Below are positions 1 through 8,137 of a stretch of DNA of 64,000 bases, piece by piece. Position 1 is the stretch's first letter; each line of letters starts with the position of its first letter. Position numbers and translations under genes: made by a program. The notes under the pieces were generated by a model. That model was not told where the DNA came from and made no database searches. It was given only the letters and a program-made list of their open reading frames with translations. This DNA is from an uncultured delta proteobacterium (GTDB taxonomy: Bacteria; Desulfobacterota; Desulfovibrionia; Desulfovibrionales; Desulfovibrionaceae). The stretch covers positions 826,478 to 890,477 of the forward strand of contig LT599018.1 of the NCBI GenBank assembly GCA_900079685.1, read 5' to 3'.

Positions 1-14
1 AGGAGATTTTGAAC

Positions 15-1163
15 ATGAGCCATCATAATACACTCTTTTCTCAAATGCTATCATTGATTCCCAGACATGTTTTTCAGAAACTGGAAGCCCGGCATAAAAC
101 AGGTCGTTCTTCTCGACAATTCGGCTTTAAGGAACAGTTTACGGTCATGGCTTTTATCCAGCTTGCAGCAAGGCGCTCCATGCGTGACGGATTGCGCTGT
201 TTGGCCGCCTGCGGCAAGAGGCTGTATCATTTTGGCCTTTTTCCCGTTGCACGTTCCACTTTCTCCGATGCCAACAACTCCCGGCCTGTGGGCTTTTTCA
301 AAGATCTATTTGCCGACATGTACAGCCTGTGTGTTCCCAAGGCCTCCAAACACAAATTTCATTTCAAATGCAAACTTTACAGCATGGACGCCACCACCAT
401 CAGCCTGTGTTTGTCGCTGTTTCCCTGGGCCACGTTCCGCCAAAACAAGGGCGGCGTCAAAATGAACACAGTGCTTGACCACGATGGTCATATCCCGGCA
501 TTTGTCACCGTTGATGTGGCCAAAACGCACGAAAGCCGTATGGCGAAAAGTCTTTCTCTGCCCAAAGGCTCCATCGTGACCTTCGACAAAGGCTATGTCA
601 GTTACCCCTGGTTTCAGACCCTGCTCGAAAATGGCATCTTTTTCGTCACCCGCCTGAAGGACAACGCTGTTTACAAACTGCTGGAGCGCCGCCCGGTGAA
701 CCGCACAAGCGGGGTTACTTCCGACCACATTATCGAAGTGAAGCACAGCCGGGGAAAAGTCTTGCGCCTGCGTCGCATCGGCTACCGGGACGCCGAAACA
801 GGCAAGCGTTACGAATTTCTGACAAATCACTTTCGCCTGTCCGCCCGCACCATCGCCGATATTTACAAAGAACGCTGGAAAATCGAACTCTTTTTTCGCG
901 AAATCAAACAGAATCTACGCATCAAAAGCTTTGTCGGGAACACGGAAAATGCTGTATTGATTCAGATTTATACCGCGCTGACCGTCTACCTGCTCCTGGC
1001 CTACCAGAAATTCCTGAGTAAAACAGGGCTGTCCGTGCAGCAACTTTTCCAAATCGCCTCACTGAACATCCTCGGAACAGACTCGCTGGAAGAACTCCTG
1101 AAGCCCCGACGACGAAAAAATGAAAACCTCTATAACCTCAGTCTGTTATCCTTGGCAGCTTAA
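15..1163 (+). mobile_element. IS4-family transposase (DDE type)
   Basis: This gene encodes a 382-residue DDE transposase that would cut and paste its insertion sequence. The N-terminal ~75 residues look like the DUF4372-type domain that precedes the catalytic domain in one IS4 subgroup. The likely catalytic triad is D125 (in SMDATTIS), D191 (in VTFDKGY) and E291 (in ERWKIELFFREIKQ), the last being the Y(2)R(3)E(6)K-like signature of IS4. I chose ATG 15 because AGGAG at 1-5 precedes it by 9 bases; an in-frame TTG lies at 9. The reading frame is full length and looks intact. The left end of the element lies outside the window. The right inverted repeat should lie just past 1163 but cannot be fixed without the left one. 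Confidence 0.9.
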
Positions 1164-1847
1164 CCGGACAGCATTGACTCAAAATGAATGAAACAATGCA
1201 TAGTCAAAAAAGCAGTCCGCGCATATTCAAGAAAACTTTCAGCAACAAAAACAATGTGTTACTATAAAAATAGGGATTCCCTCAAAACAAACCATACCCT
1301 GTATGCTTTTCCCGCAAAAGCGCGAACACCTTTCGCCTCAGCGCAACACTGTACGTTTTACGTGCCATAATCAATAAAAAAATACAATATAATTTGCCCT
1401 AAAAAATTAAAATTCTTTAATATGAGAGGCAAAAATGCCTCATTATTCGATAAAATCTTCCTGTATCTTCTTTTGATTGGTAACAAGTTCTAAAAATATG
1501 CGGCAAGTTATGAGTATTACTCCGTATAATTTTAATTGTCACAGATATCTATCGATATTTGGCATGTCAGTACTGATTGTCGTACAGCGAAAAAGGCGCG
1601 TGTTTCTTGAAAATATGAAAATTGGCAATAGGAGAACAAGTTATCCGCCATTTTTTTATAAAAAACGCGGCAAGATAGTATTGCGCCGCAAAACACTGTC
1701 TCTTTTCCCTTACGTAAGGACAATAAAAACCATGCAACCTCTGCATCATCGTCTTCCTGCACAGGTTATTCTTGGAATTAATCCGATTTTGCGCTATGCA
1801 ATGACAGATGTCGCCATGCCTTCCCGGAATAGAACATAAGGAACATT
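1164..1847. other. AT-rich gap next to the IS, no convincing gene
   Basis: These 684 bases are clearly more AT-rich than the rest of the window. The longest open frame (about 120 codons, 1477-1839) has no ribosome site, no recognisable protein features and basic, low-complexity composition, so I do not call it. A small hairpin, GAGGCA-AAAA-TGCCTC, sits at 1426-1441. The base composition suggests transferred DNA or a decayed gene, perhaps linked to the adjacent insertion sequence. Confidence 0.6.
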
Positions 1848-2615
1848 ATGCGCCGATTCTTTCATAGTCTCCGCCTGCTCCTCGCGGCCTGTATCCTCAC
1901 CGCCTGCACCCCCGCGCGGACCGGCGTCATCGGCAATACACTGACGACAAACGTCAAGCCGGAAATCAGCATCACCGGGCAAGCGCCTTTGACCATTCAG
2001 GCCAGCGGCAGGCTGCGGCCCAACTCCGGCATGGCCACCATTTCCGACTCCGCGGATTTTACCTTTGACTACGCTTTTTTTATGGCGAACACCGCTGAGC
2101 AACGGTTCGCATACGCCGCCATAGTCCGCATCGACAATGAAGGCCGGTGGCTTTTCCAGCCGCCGGCGCGTTTTGACGGAGCGTTTGCCGTCAATGACCG
2201 CATCATTGGCGGCTTCCAATGGTCGATACAACTGCTGCGCGTTTCCAGTGACAAAGACTGGGGGAGCGCTGTCTGGAGCGATGTGAACGGCGGCGCGCCC
2301 GCGTCCGGAATGCCGGAATTCTGGCTTGCAAAACGGTGGATAACGCACCTGAACAGCACCACCCGGGCCGTCATGGAATACCGGGAACCCTGGCCCGGCA
2401 ACCTGGCCGTGCTGGGCGCGGACACGGTGATTGTGTCGGACAGCACTGCCGCGATCCTGCAACAGTTTGATGCCAGGGCCGACGCCGCCTTTCTGGTGGA
2501 AAAGAAACGCGGGGAGTTCGACACGAACACGCCGCAGCCGCAAACGTCAAAACCCCGAGTTCCCGTCAATATGGCAAAACTGGTTGGAACGGTCATAGAC
2601 CGTGGCGGCAGTTGA
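1848..2615 (+). CDS. Putative lipoprotein of unknown function
   Basis: A 255-residue secreted lipoprotein. The N-terminus has two arginines, a hydrophobic stretch and the lipobox LTAC with the modified cysteine at about C20, so it is probably anchored in a membrane facing the periplasm. The rest is a soluble beta-rich domain with no catalytic motif I recognise. The overall pattern recalls the DUF4851 lipoproteins of Desulfovibrio, but that is from memory and unverified. AAGGAAC lies five bases before the ATG. It stands alone between an AT-rich gap and a perfect 20-bp hairpin, so it is probably a single-gene transcript. Confidence 0.8.
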   Translation: MRRFFHSLRLLLAACILTACTPARTGVIGNTLTTNVKPEISITGQAPLTIQASGRLRPNSGMATISDSADFTFDYAFFMANTAEQRFAYAAIVRIDNEGRWLFQPPARFDGAFAVNDRIIGGFQWSIQLLRVSSDKDWGSAVWSDVNGGAPASGMPEFWLAKRWITHLNSTTRAVMEYREPWPGNLAVLGADTVIVSDSTAAILQQFDARADAAFLVEKKRGEFDTNTPQPQTSKPRVPVNMAKLVGTVIDRGGS

Positions 2616-2630
2616 GCGATTGCCCGCCGC

Positions 2631-2674
2631 AGAAGATGAAAACCCCCGGCGAGTGCCGGGGGTTTTCATCTTCT
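2631..2674. terminator. Perfect 20-bp hairpin between convergent genes
   Basis: The arms 2631-2650 and 2655-2674 are perfectly complementary around a 4-base loop (GAGT). A C5GGC/GCCG5 core is flanked by AAAA and TTTT, so the hairpin can end transcripts from either side: the lipoprotein gene (+) and the thi operon (-). Confidence 0.8.
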
Positions 2675-2699
2675 GGAATGCGTGCGCGCCAGCGCCGTT

Positions 2700-3530
2700 C
2701 TATTCAAAGCATTTCAAGGCGGCGGCGCCGGCCGGGAAGTTCGGCGGGCCGCAGCCCACGCCCGGCGTGTACGAGGCGGCAAGACCGGCCACGAGATATT
2801 TCTGCGCCAGCACAACGGCTTCCTCAAGCGGTTTTCCCTGCCCGAGAAACGTTGCCATGGCGGCGGAGAGCGTGCAACCCGTCCCGTGGTTGTTCTTCGT
2901 CTCGATCAATTTGTGCGGCAGGGCTTTGGGCGCCTTGCCCGGAAGGCAGAGCCAGTCGGTCATGATCCCGTCGGAGGGCATGTCCTCGGGCGCGAAGTGC
3001 CCGCCCTTGAGCAGAACGGCCTTCGCTCCCTTGGCCATCAGATCTTCCGCCAGGACGGCGATATCAGCGGCATACCGCAGCCGTTTCCCCGTGAGGGCCT
3101 CCGCCTCGGGGGCATTGGGCGTTATGACGTCGGCGAGGGGGATAATGGTGCGGATGAGCGCCTCCACGGCGTCGTCCCGCAGCAGTTTGTGCCCGGACTG
3201 GCTGACCGCCACCGGGTCCACAACAAGAGGAAAGGTCTTGCCCGCCAGGCATGCGGCAACGACCTCCATAAGCGGGGCGGAAAACAGCATGCCGGTCTTG
3301 GCCGCCGCGATGGGGAACCCGTCCAGCAGCGTTTCCAATTGCGTCCGCATAAAATCTGGGTCAGGCGCATGGATGCCGCGCACACCTTCCCCGTTTTGCG
3401 CCGTCAGTGCGGTAATGGCGGAGATGCCGAACGCGCCGAGCACCGTCATGGTCTTCAGGTCAGCCTGGATACCCGCGCCCCCGCCGGAGTCCGACCCGGC
3501 GATGGTCATGATAACTGCCGGATTTGCCAT
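2700..3530 (-). CDS. thiD: Hydroxymethylpyrimidine/phosphomethylpyrimidine kinase
   Basis: A 276-residue ribokinase-fold enzyme that phosphorylates HMP and HMP-P to give HMP pyrophosphate, the pyrimidine half of thiamine. The N-terminus has the family motif TIAGSDSGGGAGIQADLK and, near the C-terminus, the anion-hole segment NNHGTGCTLSAAMATFL. The open frame runs further upstream, but I chose the ATG at 3530 because it matches the family start and overlaps the thiE stop by one base (TGATG), indicating translational coupling. It is the last gene of the thiS-G-H-F-E-D operon. No thiC, the usual source of HMP-P, is in the window. Confidence 0.93.
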   Translation of the reverse strand: MANPAVIMTIAGSDSGGGAGIQADLKTMTVLGAFGISAITALTAQNGEGVRGIHAPDPDFMRTQLETLLDGFPIAAAKTGMLFSAPLMEVVAACLAGKTFPLVVDPVAVSQSGHKLLRDDAVEALIRTIIPLADVITPNAPEAEALTGKRLRYAADIAVLAEDLMAKGAKAVLLKGGHFAPEDMPSDGIMTDWLCLPGKAPKALPHKLIETKNNHGTGCTLSAAMATFLGQGKPLEEAVVLAQKYLVAGLAASYTPGVGCGPPNFPAGAAALKCFE

Positions 3531-4168
3531 CACGCGCCCTGCCCTTTCATTATTGCGCGGACTTCCGCCACCCGCGCCGCGATCTCCGGCGCGCCGACAA
3601 GCTCGGAGACCAGGCAGCAGCAACGCCCGCCGTGGCGGACGACTTCCGCGATGTTGTGCCGCTTGATGCCGCCGATCACCACAAAGGGAATCGCTTGCGA
3701 CGCCGCGACATAATCAAGATATTCCAGCCCCACGGGATTGCAGACATCTTCCTTGGTCTGTGTCGCGTACAAGGGGCCGACGCCGATATAATCCGCGCCG
3801 ACGCGCACGGCCTCGGCAACCTGTTCCGGCGAGTGGGTGGAAAAACCGATGCAGCAATCGTCGCCGACCAGTTCCCGCACCCTGCCGACCGGCAGATCTT
3901 CCTGCCCCACATGCACCCCGTCCGCTTTGACGAGCATGGCGATATCAATATGGTCGTTCACGATAAAAAAAGCGCCGGCGTCCCGGGTCATTGTGCGGAG
4001 AATTTCGCACTCGCGCAGCATTTCCCCGGCTTTTTTCTTTTTCTCTCGGTATTGGATTATTTTGACGCCCGCGCCGAGCAGCGCGCCGACCACTTCCTCG
4101 ACAGGCCTGCCCAGGGAAAGGGTGCTGTCGGTGATGGCGTAAATATCAGTTTTCGGTAATGCCCGCAT
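3530..4168 (-). CDS. thiE: Thiamine phosphate synthase
   Basis: A 212-residue TIM-barrel enzyme that joins HMP-PP and thiazole phosphate to thiamine monophosphate. Family motifs seen are IQYREK near residue 38, the metal-binding FIVNDHID, GVHVGQEDLP, GFSTHS and DYIGVGPLYAT, followed by the phosphate-binding VVIGGI. Its start lies 23 bases inside the end of thiF and its stop overlaps the thiD start, so the gene is embedded in a tightly coupled operon. Length is normal for the family. Confidence 0.94.
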   Translation of the reverse strand: MRALPKTDIYAITDSTLSLGRPVEEVVGALLGAGVKIIQYREKKKKAGEMLRECEILRTMTRDAGAFFIVNDHIDIAMLVKADGVHVGQEDLPVGRVRELVGDDCCIGFSTHSPEQVAEAVRVGADYIGVGPLYATQTKEDVCNPVGLEYLDYVAASQAIPFVVIGGIKRHNIAEVVRHGGRCCCLVSELVGAPEIAARVAEVRAIMKGQGA

Positions 4169-4796
4169 GGACTCCTCCCAACTCGGTTACAAGGGCCAGA
4201 ATATGCGCCAGCACGGCATCCGCCTGCATGGCCGCCGCCTGCATCACGCGCGGCGCAAGGGGCGGATTGGCGCAATCAACAGGGTTCACAAAGTCGCCTA
4301 CCGCCGTGACGTTCGGGCGCGGCCTGCGGCAAACCATGACGGCGTCGCGGCCAAAGCCCCCCATGCCGGAAGCGGTCACATACAGTTCCTTCTCGGGCGC
4401 GAAAAGCTCGTACAGCATAACTTTTGTCTCGGCAAGATCCACGGCTTCCACAAGCAACGGGCAGGCGGCGAACAGGGCCGCCGCGTTGCTTCGCGTCACC
4501 CCCAGCTCGTGCACGGTGAGCTTCATGGCGGGCTCAAGCGCCGTCAAATGCCGCGAGAGGGCCTGCACCTTCGGAGAGCCGACATCGTCGGGAAAATAGG
4601 CCTGGCGGTTCAGATTGGACGCATCCACGATGTCGGGATCCGCGATCGTCATATGCCGGATACCGCTGCGCGCCAGCATCATGGCGACGTTCGACCCCAG
4701 CCCTCCCGCGCCGATAATGCCCACGTGCGCCGCGCGGAGCGCCCCCAGCGCCGCGATGGAAAAATACCGCCCCAGCCCTCTTTCAAGCATACCCAT
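4146..4796 (-). CDS. thiF: ThiF-family sulfur-carrier adenylyltransferase
   Basis: A 216-residue E1-like enzyme expected to adenylate the C-terminal glycine of ThiS so that it can accept sulfur for thiazole synthesis. The nucleotide-binding motif VGIIGAGGLGSNVAMMLARSG is near residue 24, followed by DPDIVDASNLNRQ, which carries the conserved Asp, Asn and Arg of E1 enzymes. It is shorter than ThiF/MoeB of E. coli and shows no CxxC zinc pairs, as in the short ThiF type of anaerobes. I chose the ATG at 4796 because it overlaps the thiH stop (TGATG). Neighbours thiH and thiE confirm the pathway. Confidence 0.88.
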   Translation of the reverse strand: MGMLERGLGRYFSIAALGALRAAHVGIIGAGGLGSNVAMMLARSGIRHMTIADPDIVDASNLNRQAYFPDDVGSPKVQALSRHLTALEPAMKLTVHELGVTRSNAAALFAACPLLVEAVDLAETKVMLYELFAPEKELYVTASGMGGFGRDAVMVCRRPRPNVTAVGDFVNPVDCANPPLAPRVMQAAAMQADAVLAHILALVTELGGVHAGITEN

Positions 4797-6061
4797 CAGA
4801 TACCCGCCCCGTTGCAATCGATACCGGCCGAACCGGCCTTGCCAAGCGTTTGGCCCAGAGCGTGGCCGATCCCCGCCGTGAGAGCGGCCTCGCCTTTTCC
4901 GGAAAGCACCCAGTCCGTGAACACCGGTTGATACCCCATGGCTTCCAGCACGGCCACCATCTCGTCCACGGAACGCGGGTCTGAAATATCAAACTGCGGC
5001 TCGCGCTCTGCCGCGTCGTCCGCCGCGACGTGGCCCCCGACGGCCGTGCAGACTCCGGCGGAAATGCGCGTGACCCCGAGAGGAATGAGCTTGTCCCGCA
5101 AAAATGCGGGTTCGCGGGTGGACAACGTGATGCCCGCCTGGGGCATGAAGCAGCGAAACGCAAGCAACGCCTGCACAAAATGCGTATCCGAAACCGGCGT
5201 GGCCGCAAAATCCCGCTCTTCCCTGGTCGTGGGCTTCTCCCCGCAGGGCCGCATGCGCGGCAGCGAAACGCTGACCTCCTGCTCGGGATACCGCTCCTGC
5301 AAAAAGGCCGCGTGCAGGCCGGTGTAAAACATATCGCGGCGCCAGTGGTCCAGCCCGAGAAGCGCGCCCAAGTTCACGCTGCGCATGCCGCCCATGACGG
5401 CCCGCTGCGGCGCGTCCAGCCGGAAGCCGAAGTCGCGTTTGGGACCGGCGGGGTGCAGTTTTTCATACAGCACTTCATTGTATGTTTCCTGAAACATGGT
5501 CATGCTGTCGGCCCCGGCGGCCACGACAAGGGCATACTCTTCCACCGTCATGGACGGCACCTCGATGCCCACGGAAGGAAAGTAGCGGGCCAGGACCTCG
5601 ATGCAGGACGCAAGGTATCGCGCGCCCGTTTTGGCCGGGGCGTCCCCGGTCAGGGCCAGAATTTTGCGCAACCCCGTGGCGGCGATGGCCTTGGCCTCGG
5701 CCTCGACTTCTTCCAAGGTAAGCATCTGCCGGGGGATGCTCCGGTTCGTGTTGAACCCGCAATACACGCACCGGTTGGTGCAGAAATTCGCAAGATACAA
5801 CGGCGTGAAGAGTTGGATGGTTTTCCCGAAATGCCGGATCGTTTCGTCCCGGGCGCGGCGGGCCATGGGTTCGAGATACCCTTCCGCCGCCGGGGAGAGC
5901 AAAACGAGAAAGTCACGTTCCGTGATGCGGCCCGCCCCAAGGCTTTTACGCACGTCATCCTCGGTCACGCGGTCCGGGTCAAGCGCTTCCATAACGGCCG
6001 CGCCGCGCGCAAGTTCCGGATAAAATCCGTCGGCCATCGGCGTATACTGCTGTTTTGTCAT
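4796..6061 (-). CDS. thiH: 2-iminoacetate synthase (radical SAM)
   Basis: A 421-residue radical SAM enzyme that cleaves tyrosine to p-cresol and dehydroglycine, the glycine-derived part of the thiazole ring. This is the route of anaerobes, in place of the aerobic ThiO oxidase. The [4Fe-4S] cluster motif is C94-x3-C98-x2-C101 in NFCTNRCVYCGF. GGAGG lies six bases before the ATG. It follows thiG by 20 bases and overlaps thiF by one base. Confidence 0.95.
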   Translation of the reverse strand: MTKQQYTPMADGFYPELARGAAVMEALDPDRVTEDDVRKSLGAGRITERDFLVLLSPAAEGYLEPMARRARDETIRHFGKTIQLFTPLYLANFCTNRCVYCGFNTNRSIPRQMLTLEEVEAEAKAIAATGLRKILALTGDAPAKTGARYLASCIEVLARYFPSVGIEVPSMTVEEYALVVAAGADSMTMFQETYNEVLYEKLHPAGPKRDFGFRLDAPQRAVMGGMRSVNLGALLGLDHWRRDMFYTGLHAAFLQERYPEQEVSVSLPRMRPCGEKPTTREERDFAATPVSDTHFVQALLAFRCFMPQAGITLSTREPAFLRDKLIPLGVTRISAGVCTAVGGHVAADDAAEREPQFDISDPRSVDEMVAVLEAMGYQPVFTDWVLSGKGEAALTAGIGHALGQTLGKAGSAGIDCNGAGI

Positions 6062-6081
6062 ACCAAACCTCCGGGCCCCGA

Positions 6082-6876
6082 CTATGCTAAAAAGCCGGTC
6101 AGGTGAGCGTCGTCGGGAGACGAGGCCGCGGCGCCGTTTTCCAGCACCCTGCCGAGCCCGGCACGAAAGGCGGCGCGCCCGGCGGCAACGGCTTCGCCAA
6201 AGGCTTTTGCCATGAGCGCAGGATTATCCGCCGTTGCAATGGCGGTGTTGACGAGGCAGGAGGCGGCGCCCATTTCCATGGCGTCACAGGCTTGCGACGG
6301 CTTGCCGATGCCCGCGTCCACAATAACCGGCAGAGGGATTTCCTCGATCAGGATGCGTATCATCTCGCGCGTGGCAAGCCCCCTGTTCGTCCCGATGGGC
6401 GCGCCGAGCGGCATGACCGCCGCGGCCCCGGCGGCGACGAGGCTCCGCCCTACGTAGAGGTCCGGGTTCATGTAGGGAAGTACGACAAACCCTTCCTTCG
6501 CCAGAATTTCCGTGGCCTTCGCCGTTTCGTACCCGTCGGGCAGGAGGTGCCGGGTATCGCTGATTACTTCAATTTTGATCCAGTCCCCGCAGCCCGCCGC
6601 GCGCGCCAAGCGCGCGATGCGCACGGCCTCCTCGGCGTTGCGCGCGCCCGAAGTGTTGGGCAAAAGCTGCATGTGCTTCGGGATGTGGGCCATGACGTTT
6701 CCCTTGGGATTGCCCAAATCCACCCGGCGCAACGCAACGGTAATGACCTCGGCCCCGGATGCCGCGGCGACCGCCGGGATCAGCGAATCCGCGCCGTACT
6801 TGCCCGTGCCTATGAAAAGGCGGCTTTTCAGATTTTTGCCGCCAATGGTAAAAATATCGTCAGCCTGTACGGTCAT
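6082..6876 (-). CDS. thiG: Thiazole synthase
   Basis: A 264-residue TIM-barrel enzyme that condenses deoxyxylulose 5-phosphate, dehydroglycine and the ThiS thiocarboxylate to form thiazole phosphate. The Schiff-base lysine is about K101 in GDWIKIEVI. Other signatures are FIGTGKY, ALRRVDL and [14 protein letters not shown]. The start is three bases after the thiS stop, with GGAGGG just upstream, so thiS and thiG are surely co-translated. Confidence 0.95.
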   Translation of the reverse strand: MTVQADDIFTIGGKNLKSRLFIGTGKYGADSLIPAVAAASGAEVITVALRRVDLGNPKGNVMAHIPKHMQLLPNTSGARNAEEAVRIARLARAAGCGDWIKIEVISDTRHLLPDGYETAKATEILAKEGFVVLPYMNPDLYVGRSLVAAGAAAVMPLGAPIGTNRGLATREMIRILIEEIPLPVIVDAGIGKPSQACDAMEMGAASCLVNTAIATADNPALMAKAFGEAVAAGRAAFRAGLGRVLENGAAASSPDDAHLTGFLA

Positions 6877-6879
6877 GGT

Positions 6880-7092
6880 TCACCCTCCGCCCACAAAATG
6901 GACAATTTCAATCCTGTCGCCGGCATTCAGGAGCGTTTCGCCAAACCGCCCGCGCGGAATGATGACGGCGTTCACCTCCACCACCACGTTCCCGGATACG
7001 CCCGGCAGAGCGGACAACAACGAGGTGACCGTCATACCCTCCATGTGGGGATGCTCTTTGCCGTTGACCAGTACCGTCTGTGTATCCCGCAT
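6880..7092 (-). CDS. thiS: Sulfur carrier protein ThiS
   Basis: A 70-residue ubiquitin-fold protein ending in the HFVGGG tail whose last glycine becomes a thiocarboxylate and delivers sulfur to ThiG. It is the first gene of the thiamine operon. GGAGG lies five bases before the ATG, directly after the T-tract of the riboswitch-controlled terminator. Length and C-terminus are typical. Confidence 0.94.
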   Translation of the reverse strand: MRDTQTVLVNGKEHPHMEGMTVTSLLSALPGVSGNVVVEVNAVIIPRGRFGETLLNAGDRIEIVHFVGGG

Positions 7093-7103
7093 GCCGCCTC
7101 CAC

Positions 7104-7128
7104 AAAAAAACCCGCCTCGCGGCGGGTT
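7104..7128 (-). terminator. Attenuator between TPP riboswitch and thiS
   Basis: On the minus strand AACCCGCC-GCGA-GGCGGGTT forms an 8-bp hairpin running into seven Ts (7110-7104). It lies between the TPP aptamer and the thiS ribosome site. This is the expected expression platform: with TPP bound the terminator forms; without it the operon is read. Confidence 0.85.
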
Positions 7129-7151
7129 ATGCAGTACAACTCATACCATAC

Positions 7152-7232
7152 GAGCTTTCCTGCGTCAGCATTACCTGCCTCAGGTTCAAGGGGTCTGGAA
7201 TTTCCACTCTCAGCCGGCGCACCCGCCAGCTC
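7152..7232 (-). promoter_or_regulatory. TPP riboswitch (THI box)
   Basis: Read on the minus strand, this segment has the conserved TPP-aptamer blocks in order: GGGTGC, GCTGAGAG, ACCC-CTTGAACCTGA, GTAATGCTGACGCAGGAA. The closing P1 helix can form between GAGCT at 7232-7228 and AGCTC at 7156-7152. It sits about 60 bases upstream of thiS and before an intrinsic terminator, so it should repress the thiamine operon when TPP is plentiful. Confidence 0.95.
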
Positions 7233-7251
7233 CCCCAGCATTGATGTCCAG

Positions 7252-7280
7252 AAGCTATGCCGCATAGAAAATTTCGTCAA
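7252..7280 (-). promoter_or_regulatory. Candidate sigma-70 promoter of the thi operon
   Basis: On the minus strand TTGACG (7280-7275) and TAGCTT (7257-7252) are separated by 17 bases. Transcription would start about 15 bases before the aptamer. The -35 is strong and the -10 weak, so this is a prediction from position and match only. Confidence 0.5.
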
Positions 7281-7484
7281 GAAAAAACCGCCGACGCGAG
7301 CGCAGCCCGCCGCGGCATGATACTGCCGGGGGCAGCCGGCGGACCATTCTCGTCCGGCGCGCAACAAATTCGTTATCGCACACGAGACACAATAGACTTT
7401 TTATCATATAGAATTGGATTAAACCCCTTGCCTCCGCACCCTGTTTCCCGTGTATGCTGCGGGCAAGAAAACGGAAGGTGCCCC

Positions 7485-7775
7485 ATGTACGAACTGTTAC
7501 ATAACTCCCTGTCGGTGACGGAACCCGGCTTTTTTGCCTTTGTCGCCGCAATGCTTGCGATAAGCCTGTTCGCGGCGCGGATAGCGAAAAAAAAGGGATA
7601 TTCAGGCAGAGTGCTTCTCTGGGCCTGGATTCCTCTTATCAACATTTACGGCCTGGTCATGTTCACGAATCTTCCCGACCTCCATGTCCGGGCCAAAGCG
7701 GACGCTCTGGCGGCGCGGCTGGCGCCCCCATCGCGAACGGAAACCATTTCCAGCTATCAGGAGGGTGTTGAATGA
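7485..7775 (+). CDS. Small two-helix membrane protein, unknown function
   Basis: A 96-residue protein with two predicted membrane segments, about residues 12-32 (FFAFVAAMLAISLFAARIA) and 45-63 (VLLWAWIPLINIYGLVMFT), and a polar C-terminal tail. GGAAGG lies just upstream of the chosen ATG; the frame is open further upstream but without a ribosome site. Its stop overlaps the next small gene (ATGA), so the two form a unit. I do not recognise a family. Confidence 0.7.
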   Translation: MYELLHNSLSVTEPGFFAFVAAMLAISLFAARIAKKKGYSGRVLLWAWIPLINIYGLVMFTNLPDLHVRAKADALAARLAPPSRTETISSYQEGVE

Positions 7776-8080
7776 GTTTCAAAAGATTACGCACATACAC
7801 GTACGGTGTGGCATTCGTGCTGTTCTTGTCCCTGACCCTTTCACTGAGCGCTTTCGGCGCGGAGGCGCCCAGCATTCCGCCGGGCGAGAGGCAACAGCTT
7901 GACTCCAGCACCCGGGAATCCGGCGAGCGGATAACGGACAGCCGTACCCGCAACGAAACGCTCAATGAGATCCGCGCAACCCCGACAACGCCCCCGCCGG
8001 CGGTTGCCGCACCCTCAGCTCCCCCTTCGGCCCCATCGTCCGGGCCGCTGCCGCCCCTGTCCACCGGCGGCAAGTTCTAA
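7772..8080 (+). CDS. Small exported Pro/Ser/Ala-rich protein
   Basis: A 102-residue protein with a signal peptide (hydrophobic core FVLFLSLTLSLSAF, probable cleavage near FGA-EA). A polar charged stretch follows, and then a C-terminal run rich in Pro, Ala and Ser. Such sequence is usually unstructured in the periplasm. It overlaps the preceding membrane-protein gene by four bases, suggesting that the two products act together. A strong hairpin follows six bases after the stop. Function unknown. Confidence 0.65.
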   Translation: MSFKRLRTYTYGVAFVLFLSLTLSLSAFGAEAPSIPPGERQQLDSSTRESGERITDSRTRNETLNEIRATPTTPPPAVAAPSAPPSAPSSGPLPPLSTGGKF

Positions 8081-8085
8081 CTGAC

Positions 8086-8115
8086 CAAAACGGCCCGCGA
8101 AAGCGGGCCGTTTTG
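8086..8115. terminator. Bidirectional intrinsic terminator
   Basis: CAAAACGGCCCGC (8086-8098) pairs with GCGGGCCGTTTTG (8103-8115) around a GAAA tetraloop. It separates the plus-strand small genes from the end of argH on the minus strand and has A and T runs on the correct sides for both. Confidence 0.85.
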
Positions 8116-8137
8116 ATAAACATATGTCCAAACCGGG

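Noticed and set aside
1477-1839. 120-codon open frame in the AT-rich gap
   Set aside because: No ribosome site, no domain, and composition expected by chance in AT-rich DNA.
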